DNA of 15,364 nucleotides from an uncultured Lachnospiraceae bacterium (lineage in GTDB: Bacteria > Bacillota > Clostridia > Lachnospirales > Lachnospiraceae): NCBI GenBank assembly GCA_947589175.1, contig CANPZR010000033.1:1-15364 (forward strand), written 5' to 3'. Under the pieces are notes generated by a model that searched no databases, was not told where the DNA came from, and worked only from the letters and a program-made list of their open reading frames with translations. This document shows positions 7,929 to 12,462 of the stretch, one piece after another. Each line of letters begins with the position of its first letter. Positions within the stretch are counted from its first letter, which is position 1. Both the position numbers and the translations under genes were made by a program.

Positions 7929-7951
7929 TGAGTGGACCCGACGTCCACTCA
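7929..7951 (-). promoter_or_regulatory. Hairpin in the rimP leader, possible attenuator
   Basis: In the minus-strand transcript a 9-bp perfect stem, TGAGTGGAC paired with GTCCACTCA, encloses a 5-base loop (7938-7942) and is followed by TTATTTTTG. It lies in a leader of about 75 bases between the rimP promoter and the TTG start. The short U-rich tail makes it a plausible weak intrinsic terminator or attenuator. Because nusA lies downstream, NusA feedback is an attractive idea but is inference. The stem could instead only stabilise the mRNA 5' end. Confidence 0.6.
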
Positions 7952-7977
7952 CAATCATTAACAGTATCAATACGGTA

Positions 7978-8006
7978 AGTATAGCACTAAAAAACACAAA
8001 ATGCAA
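7978..8006 (-). promoter_or_regulatory. Sigma-A-type promoter of the rimP-nusA-infB operon
   Basis: On the minus strand, TTGCAT (8006-8001) is followed after exactly 17 bases by TATACT (7983-7978), preceded by TGC as an extended -10. Transcription should start near 7970. AT-rich DNA lies directly upstream of the -35, including an inverted repeat ATTTTTT-ACT-AAAAAAT at 8009-8025 that may act as an UP element. Confidence 0.75.
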
Positions 8007-8039
8007 GCATTTTTTACTAAAAAATAGGCTTTTAAAAAA

Positions 8040-8142
8040 TTTTTCCTGTAAGAAAAAAAATTTTTCCTGTAAGAAAAAAAATTTTTCCTGTAAGAAAAAA
8101 AATTTTTCCTGTAAGAAAAAAAATTTTTCCTGTAAGAAAAAA
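8040..8142. repeat. Five-copy 21-bp phased A-tract tandem array
   Basis: Five head-to-tail copies of a 21-base unit, T5-CCTGTAAG-A8. CCTGTAAG begins at exactly 8045, 8066, 8087, 8108 and 8129. The first four copies are identical and the last A run is shortened to six. Each unit has dyad symmetry, TTTTTC-CTGTAA-GAAAAA. The 21-base period equals two helical turns, so the A/T tracts face the same side of the helix, which should give strong intrinsic bending. The array sits between the divergent rimP and M1 peptidase promoters and encodes nothing. Function is unknown: a multi-copy operator, a bend or UP-like element, or slippage DNA. Confidence 0.95.
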
Positions 8143-8153
8143 TTAAGAATTTA

Positions 8154-8196
8154 TTGACAAAAAAGTATAGTATTCCAAAATCGCAGGGTATATAAT
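8154..8196 (+). promoter_or_regulatory. Probable promoter region of the M1 peptidase gene
   Basis: A perfect TTGACA lies at 8154-8159 and a perfect TATAAT at 8191-8196, but they are 31 bases apart, too far for one sigma-A promoter. Either TATAAT works with a poor -35 (TAGTAT at 8168-8173, 17-base spacing) or an activator binds here. Downstream, GATGTCA occurs twice (8203-8209 and 8228-8234), a possible operator pair. Exact elements are uncertain. Confidence 0.4.
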
Positions 8197-8265
8197 GACA
8201 GGGATGTCAAACCGTATTTTAACTCTTGATGTCATGAAGAATTCAAAAAAATTTTCAAGGGAAGG

Positions 8266-9783
8266 GTGAAAAAAAAAATGAAGCATTTTTCAAAGAAGCA
8301 TTTTATCGTGATAATTTCCGCGGTCATAATTTTTACGGCAGCGATTTTTGCCGCGGCAAAAACCGGCATTTTTTCTCAGGATTCAGATCGTTCTGACCAG
8401 CCCGCGGCAGAAAAAAACGCCGCGGACGATTCGGGAAACGCCCCGTCTGGGGATCAGCGGCTGCTGGCGGAGCACTACGATATGAAATTAAAGCTGGACA
8501 CCGAAAAAAATGTCCTGAGCGGCACGGTCACAATCGACCTGAACAATCAGACGGAGGACACTTTTACGAAAATCTGCCTGAAAAATCCCTCGATTTCCTT
8601 TTTGGAACTGAAAGAGCCCCTCGCGCCCCGCTCCAAAACCCAGGTGCAGGTTCCCTGCAACCTCAAATTTTCCAAAAAGGCAGGGCGATTTGGATACCAC
8701 AAAGAGGGGCGCCGCAAGACATACCAACTGGGATTCTGCCTCCCCGCCCTCTCCATGTACAAGCAGGGGGAATGGGACACCCATCCAAACAGACCGGACA
8801 GCGAGGCCAATTTCAGCCGGGTCTCCGACTACGATATTGAGCTGGAGACCCCCGCGGATTATACGGTCGTTGCCAGCGGGACCGAGGACCGGTCCGTACA
8901 GGGCGACCGCGCCGTCACCCGCATTTCCGCCCGCAGCATGCGGGATATAGCGATCGTCGCGTCCAATTACATAGCGCCGGAAACTATACAAACGGAGGAC
9001 GGCGTCTCCATCCGCTGCTGGAATCTGGATTACAAGGGGATGGACGAATATAACCAGTTCACCCTGGACGCCGCCAGGGATTCCCTGCACCTGTACAGTG
9101 AAACCTTTGGAAAATATCCTTATGAGGAGCTGGATGTGGTACAGGGCTTTTTGGGAGATGATGTCGGCGGAATGGAATATCCGGGCCTTGTCATGATTTC
9201 TCTTCCCGATGTAAGGGATCTCCGCGAGCTGCCTCACGATGGAATCCATAAATACATCGATTATTCAAGATTGTGCTGCGTCGTTGCCCATGAAGTGGCG
9301 CATCAGTGGTTCTGCGTTACCGTCGGAAGCGACCCCTTTCAAGAGCCCTGGCTGGATGAAGGGCTTTCGAAATACTGCGAGGATGTCCTGTATCCGCAAT
9401 CCCGGATGGACAGTATAAAAAAAGCCATGGAGGCCGACAAAAAAAGCTACCCGGATCATATATTTCCCGCCGGGTCGGACAAAAAAGAATTTCAAAACGA
9501 TATGAACATGGCGATAGAGCAAATTGTGGGAAAAGGCCCCTACTATATCAATAAACCGGTCTCCGAATACGAGGAGGACGACTACAGCTCCTACGTCTAT
9601 GACGGCGGAACATACTTTCTTTATGAGCTGGAACAAGCGCTGGGCAGCGATACCTTTTACTCCATGATGAGGGAATACTACCAGAAATTTTATCTGAAGG
9701 AAGCCACCGGACAGGACCTCGTGGCCCTCATGAAACAGTACGGCGCGCCCGATTCACTGATCGAACGATATATAGAGAGCTGA
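8266..9783 (+). CDS. Membrane-anchored M1-family zinc metallopeptidase
   Basis: Gluzincin aminopeptidase-like protein, 505 residues, probably anchored in the membrane and facing outward. An N-terminal hydrophobic helix (about residues 11-32) without a lipobox is followed by an Asp/Ser-rich linker, a shortened beta domain (about 64-235) and the catalytic domain. Catalytic motifs are GGMEYPG (301-307, the M1 GxMEN-like exopeptidase loop) and HEVAHQW (342-348), with the third zinc ligand E365 in WLDEGLSKY, giving HExxH-x18-E. No ERAP1-like C-terminal domain follows, as in short bacterial M1 members. The start is GTG 8266 or ATG 8278. The GTG has AAGGG only four bases upstream; the ATG has AAGGGTG nine bases upstream. 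Between them is a ten-A run, so slippage could affect expression. The substrate is unknown. It is monocistronic and convergent with the HD gene. Confidence 0.88.
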   Translation: MKKKMKHFSKKHFIVIISAVIIFTAAIFAAAKTGIFSQDSDRSDQPAAEKNAADDSGNAPSGDQRLLAEHYDMKLKLDTEKNVLSGTVTIDLNNQTEDTFTKICLKNPSISFLELKEPLAPRSKTQVQVPCNLKFSKKAGRFGYHKEGRRKTYQLGFCLPALSMYKQGEWDTHPNRPDSEANFSRVSDYDIELETPADYTVVASGTEDRSVQGDRAVTRISARSMRDIAIVASNYIAPETIQTEDGVSIRCWNLDYKGMDEYNQFTLDAARDSLHLYSETFGKYPYEELDVVQGFLGDDVGGMEYPGLVMISLPDVRDLRELPHDGIHKYIDYSRLCCVVAHEVAHQWFCVTVGSDPFQEPWLDEGLSKYCEDVLYPQSRMDSIKKAMEADKKSYPDHIFPAGSDKKEFQNDMNMAIEQIVGKGPYYINKPVSEYEEDDYSSYVYDGGTYFLYELEQALGSDTFYSMMREYYQKFYLKEATGQDLVALMKQYGAPDSLIERYIES

Positions 9784-9794
9784 CCAGGCTCTCT
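9774..9794. terminator. Short hairpin between convergent genes, possible bidirectional terminator
   Basis: AGAGAGC (9774-9780) and GCTCTCT (9788-9794) form a 7-bp stem with a 7-base loop containing the peptidase TGA stop. It is followed by TTATCG on the plus strand and ATATATCG on the minus strand. Only 11 bases separate the two stop codons, so a shared terminator is expected here, but both U tracts are poor. Confidence 0.4.
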
Positions 9795-10238
9795 TTATCG
9801 TTTGAAAAGGGTCTCATAAAATGAAACATATTTGTCCGCGACACATACAATCCACGCTTCTCTTGACTTCGGAATCCGCCGGATATTCAGCGGCCACATA
9901 TGGCACCATATAACATGCTGTATCTTTTCGTTGACGTCAAAGTAGTGTTTTGCGTTGAGACACGCTCTCTCAGCATGTATAAAACCATGGCGCCGATGGC
10001 TGCCATCATCCTCCTCGTGCCAGTCATACAGATAAAAGTCATGGAGCAGCGCTCCTTTTAACAATGTATCCATGTCAGAATTTAAATGCAGGATCCTGTT
10101 TATTTTGTAGCTCTGCTCCACCACGCTTTCACAATGCTCGTAAGTAGAAACACAGCCGTGCTGCTGAAAATGCTTCATTTTCTGAACATGGCAATCTGAT
10201 ATTATTTCGGAAAGTGTTCTTTCTATTATTTCATTCAT
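9795..10238 (-). CDS. HD-domain phosphohydrolase family protein
   Basis: A 147-residue, probably cytoplasmic protein of the HD superfamily of metal-dependent phosphohydrolases. Candidate ligands in order are H35 (STYEHC), H66-D67 (GALLHDFYLYDW), H84 and H88 (HGFIHAE), H113 (WCHMWP) and D135 (CVADKYVS). The H-HD-H-H-D series resembles dinuclear HD enzymes rather than simple dNTPases. Similar short HD proteins are common in Lachnospiraceae with no assigned substrate (from memory). AGGATAG lies about 11 bases before the ATG. The 73-base gap upstream contains only a weak candidate promoter (TTGATG, 17 bases, TATTGA), so it may be read from the genes before it. The substrate cannot be inferred. 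Confidence 0.75.
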   Translation of the reverse strand: MNEIIERTLSEIISDCHVQKMKHFQQHGCVSTYEHCESVVEQSYKINRILHLNSDMDTLLKGALLHDFYLYDWHEEDDGSHRRHGFIHAERACLNAKHYFDVNEKIQHVIWCHMWPLNIRRIPKSREAWIVCVADKYVSFYETLFKR

Positions 10239-10311
10239 ATATCTGTTCTATCCTATTCCTGCATGGCAGCCATCTATACTGCTACGTCAATACTCTCTGT
10301 TTGCTGTTACA

Positions 10312-11196
10312 TCAATCAAAAAATGCCATATTGGAAAATGGATGATATTCAAAAGAATAATCATCTGCACACAACCATCCCTTTTTCCCATTTTTCATCT
10401 TAAACATCACAAAAATCTGGGAATCTGACAGAATATACGCTTTTTGCGGATAACATTTTACGCCTTTCTTCACCACAAATGTGTCGGCGCTTTTGTCTGG
10501 ATTGACATAAAATCGGGTCTCTCCAGCTGTCTTCAAGCCTTTATCTTTTCCCATACTCCCCGAACCCGATGTGTATGTCTCATAAAATTCAAATGTCCGT
10601 TTTGAAACTTGTTCTACCTCACCATTTTTCAATCGATATACAACCTTATCAATGTGATTTCCTATCAAAGAATCTACCTGCAACGCGCGATCCTCCGCAA
10701 CAGTAAAACGCCCTTTTCCATTGGTAGAAACTATCCGTCCACATCTTTGATAATATGCAAACTCATCCCAATTTTCGGGGGAGTCTTCTTTCATTTTCCA
10801 CACTTTCACAATATGTCCTTTTCTATACTCATACAAAGCCGAATAAAGTATATCTTGACTCCATGCCATATTATATACCCAAAGATTCATTGCATGATCC
10901 TTCTTATCAACATCCAAAACTTGCACAAACCAGCCTTGGTCGGTCCAGACATTATTAATATTCAATCGTTTTTTTCCGTTTATCTTTATACTAAGCGCCT
11001 CTTCATATTTTTTGCTCGGGCAAATATGATAAGAAATTGTCTCCTTCTTCCCTTTCCTATCTAAGTTGATTTTATATTCCTGATCTGGTTTCAAATTCAT
11101 AACACTCTTTGCCTGCGCTTCCGTCCGTCCTGCATTTCCAAAAAGCAGGAATAAAAGTATCATACTAATAACAAACAACCCTTTTTTTATTTTCAT
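10312..11196 (-). CDS. Secreted protein of unknown function, possible C-terminal SH3-like domain
   Basis: A 294-residue protein starting MKIKKGLFVISMILLFLLFG with an Ala-x-Ala-like cleavage region (EAQAKS, about residues 25-30), so probably exported. The body contains strands and many aromatic residues (WFVQVLDVDKKDHAMNLWVYNMAW, about 89-112) and no catalytic motif I recognise. The C-terminal 60 residues (VVKKGVKCYPQKAYILSDSQIFVMFK...GKKGWLCADDY) resemble a bacterial SH3-like domain, often found in wall-binding proteins; this is tentative. An in-frame ATG 12 bases upstream (11208) is possible, but GGAG six bases before 11196 favours the later start. A small GGGGA/TCCCC hairpin (11212-11224) lies in the short gap after the SPOR gene. 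The gene is noticeably AT-richer than the core operon. Confidence 0.7.
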   Translation of the reverse strand: MKIKKGLFVISMILLFLLFGNAGRTEAQAKSVMNLKPDQEYKINLDRKGKKETISYHICPSKKYEEALSIKINGKKRLNINNVWTDQGWFVQVLDVDKKDHAMNLWVYNMAWSQDILYSALYEYRKGHIVKVWKMKEDSPENWDEFAYYQRCGRIVSTNGKGRFTVAEDRALQVDSLIGNHIDKVVYRLKNGEVEQVSKRTFEFYETYTSGSGSMGKDKGLKTAGETRFYVNPDKSADTFVVKKGVKCYPQKAYILSDSQIFVMFKMKNGKKGWLCADDYSFEYHPFSNMAFFD

Positions 11197-11226
11197 CTCA
11201 ATCTCCATTCTGGGGAAAATCCCCTG

Positions 11227-11928
11227 TTATCCTTGCCACTTGCCTGTATATTTGACATAAGCTTTTGGATAGATCTCCTGAATATGCGTTAACGCCCTTT
11301 GAGCTTCTTCATTAGAAGAGTACACTCCAGCCGTAACAACATACCATTTTGTTTTATTCAAATTGCTCCAATCCGTAGTCACAACTATTTGAGGATCCAA
11401 GCCTTTTTGTGATAGCTCATCGGCATCTATCTGTGCTTCTGCCCTGGTTTCCGAAGCTGTACACCATATTCCATAAAAAGGCTTGTGCTCTACCGGTGTC
11501 TCTAGCTCCGGCTTCGTCGGTTCTGTCTGATTTTCCTCCGGCGTCGGCTCAATCGTCGCCGTAGGCTCCGAAATCTCCGTTGCACTCGGAGCTAACGTGG
11601 ATTCCGCAGGCGCATCACTTTCCATATCAGCAGAAGAAGAAGGTGTTCCCATAACAGCAGGCGAAGTTGCAGACTCTTTTTTTCCTTCTGTTCCCACACC
11701 AGCCTCATTCCCGATGAGAAGCCAGATTGCCGCAGCGGCTACCCCAAAAATTAAGAAAACAAGAATGATGATTACTGCTATCATCGCTGTCTTCTTCTTT
11801 TTTCTTGCCGCAGACATTCTGCTTTGGTCCGATACTGTCACAGAGCCTCTTCCGCTCACAGCCGCTCCGCAATATGTACAGAACTTCATTCCATCACGAA
11901 TCTCTTTTCCGCATTTAGAGCAAAACAT
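11227..11928 (-). CDS. Zinc-ribbon, transmembrane and SPOR-domain protein
   Basis: A 233-residue protein with three parts. The N-terminal zinc ribbon has C3-x2-C6 and C17-x2-C20 (MFCSKCGKEIRDGMKFCTYCG). A basic stretch (ARKKKK) precedes one membrane helix (about 48-72), which puts the ribbon in the cytoplasm. A Thr/Pro/Glu/Ser-rich extracellular linker (about 73-149) leads to a C-terminal SPOR-like domain (about 150-230: GIWCTASETRAEAQIDADELSQKG and TKWYVVTAGVYSSNEEAQRALTHIQ). SPOR domains bind peptidoglycan stripped of stem peptides, often at division sites. An in-frame start at 11955 exists, but GGAGG seven bases before 11928 and the zinc-ribbon alignment favour the shorter form. It probably forms an operon with the secreted protein that follows after 30 bases. 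The role is unknown; septal or envelope sensing is inference. Confidence 0.8.
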   Translation of the reverse strand: MFCSKCGKEIRDGMKFCTYCGAAVSGRGSVTVSDQSRMSAARKKKKTAMIAVIIILVFLIFGVAAAAIWLLIGNEAGVGTEGKKESATSPAVMGTPSSSADMESDAPAESTLAPSATEISEPTATIEPTPEENQTEPTKPELETPVEHKPFYGIWCTASETRAEAQIDADELSQKGLDPQIVVTTDWSNLNKTKWYVVTAGVYSSNEEAQRALTHIQEIYPKAYVKYTGKWQG

Positions 11929-11942
11929 ACTCAGTCCTCCAT

Positions 11943-11975
11943 CTAAAGTCCACAATCTGTACAGAACTTTGCCAT
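11943..11975 (-). pseudogene. Ten-codon zinc-knuckle mini-ORF upstream of the SPOR gene
   Basis: A strong AGAGGAG six bases upstream of an ATG at 11975 drives a ten-residue frame, MAKFCTDCGL, ending in TAG at 11943. The peptide is exactly what the first CxxC knuckle of a zinc-ribbon protein looks like, and it sits 14 bases before the real zinc-ribbon gene, which begins MFCSKCGKEI. It may be the stump of a deleted zinc-ribbon gene or duplication, or a translated leader peptide for the gene below. Its length and signal are visible; origin and function are inference. Confidence 0.5.
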
Positions 11976-11998
11976 TTCCATCTCCTCTTAAAACTACT

Positions 11999-12232
11999 TT
12001 ACTTACTCTCTCCCCCTTCCTTCCCGATGCTCCGCGCCTTTTTCACCGCCCGGATTCCCATGAAAATCAGCAGCGCATATAGAATATAGGACACGCCCAG
12101 ATGCCATGTGAAATACACTCTCCCCACTCGGATAAAGCTGCGGATGTCTACCGACAGACACACGATTACGCAGATAAAGCTCACCATCGCGTTGCGGATA
12201 TACGCTCTCTTTTCTCTTTCTCTTGAATCCAT
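11999..12232 (-). CDS. Small membrane protein of unknown function, two predicted helices
   Basis: A 77-residue protein starting MDSREREKRAYIRNA, with predicted membrane helices at about residues 16-36 (MVSFICVIVCLSVDI) and 48-66 (WHLGVSYILYALLIFMGI) and a basic C-terminal tail (RAVKKARSIGKEGGESK). The basic N and C ends suggest both termini are cytoplasmic. No family is recognised. GGGAGG lies about eight bases before the ATG. A TTG 18 bases further up is a possible but less likely start because it precedes the Shine-Dalgarno. No clear promoter lies between it and the tRNA hairpin about 40 bases upstream, so it may rely on read-through from the tRNA promoter. Confidence 0.6.
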   Translation of the reverse strand: MDSREREKRAYIRNAMVSFICVIVCLSVDIRSFIRVGRVYFTWHLGVSYILYALLIFMGIRAVKKARSIGKEGGESK

Positions 12233-12273
12233 CAAAATAACCTCCCTCAATTTTCATTTTCATGAGCATATGC

Positions 12274-12307
12274 CAAAACAGCCTGCCGCTACACGCGTCA
12301 GGCTGTT
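12274..12307 (-). terminator. Hairpin terminator after tRNA-Glu
   Basis: In the minus-strand transcript AACAGCCTG (12307-12299) pairs with CAGGCTGTT (12285-12277), a 9-bp stem. A 13-base loop contains a further CGC/GCG pairing. The tail is a short TTTT followed by GG. This is a plausible intrinsic terminator of the tRNA gene. The weak U tract would allow some read-through to the small membrane protein downstream. Confidence 0.65.
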
Positions 12308-12319
12308 CATCCAGTGAAG

Positions 12320-12391
12320 TAGTCCGTAGGGGAATCGAACCCCTGTTTCTGCCGTGAGAGGGCAGCGTCTTAGCCGCTTGACCAACGGACC
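12320..12391 (-). tRNA. tRNA-Glu (anticodon CTC)
   Basis: A 72-base cloverleaf. The acceptor stem is GGTCCGT with ACGGACT (first pair G-U) and discriminator A. The D arm is GTC...GAC around AAGCGGCTAA. The anticodon stem CTGCC/GGCAG holds the loop CTCTCAC, anticodon CTC at 12358-12356, reading GAG. The T arm is AGGGG-TTCGATT-CCCCT. CCA is not encoded. It has its own promoter and terminator between polC and the membrane-protein gene. Confidence 0.95.
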
Positions 12392-12404
12392 ATCAACAAT
12401 GGAT

Positions 12405-12433
12405 ATGATACTACAAATTGAAACAAAATGCAA
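12405..12433 (-). promoter_or_regulatory. Promoter of tRNA-Glu
   Basis: On the minus strand TTGCAT (12433-12428), 17 bases, then TATCAT (12410-12405). The tRNA 5' end lies 14 bases beyond the -10, leaving a very short leader. The -35 sits in the same 14-base context, TGCTTGCATTTTGT, as the rimP promoter. No GC-rich terminator is visible between the polC stop and this promoter. Confidence 0.7.
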
Positions 12434-12462
12434 GCACTTTTTTTGAAATATGCAAAATTTTT

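Larger units (their letters stand above)
7896..8265. other. Divergent intergenic region between rimP and the M1 peptidase
   Basis: A 370-base, very AT-rich stretch without a protein gene. From left to right it holds the rimP ribosome binding site, leader hairpin, promoter, AT-rich inverted repeat, the 21-bp array, and the peptidase promoter region with two GATGTCA copies. No known riboswitch or T-box architecture is recognised in either leader. Confidence 0.8.

Noticed and set aside
7401..8006. A 201-residue form of RimP starting at 8006.
   Set aside because: It would include the -10 box and leader hairpin as coding sequence and add a non-family hydrophobic N terminus. TTG at 7895 has the better ribosome binding site.
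8040..8142. Could the 21-bp array be a CRISPR array?
   Set aside because: The units are contiguous with no unique spacers, the repeat is too short, and no cas gene is present.
8154..8196. Perfect TTGACA and perfect TATAAT read as one strong promoter.
   Set aside because: Spacing is 31 bases instead of about 17, so they cannot serve one sigma-A promoter; the region is kept only as a low-confidence promoter.
8488..9249. A 253-codon minus-strand frame inside the M1 peptidase gene.
   Set aside because: The peptidase frame carries the conserved zinc motifs; the reverse frame has none and no ribosome binding site.
10279..10316. Imperfect 13-base direct repeat (CTGCTACGTCAAT / CTGTTACATCAAT) before the HD gene.
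   Set aside because: Only 11 of 13 bases match, there are two copies, and one runs into a stop codon; too weak to call an operator.
12320..12340. tRNA-Glu 3' end as an integration attachment site.
   Set aside because: No second copy of the tRNA 3' end and no integrase gene are visible in the window.
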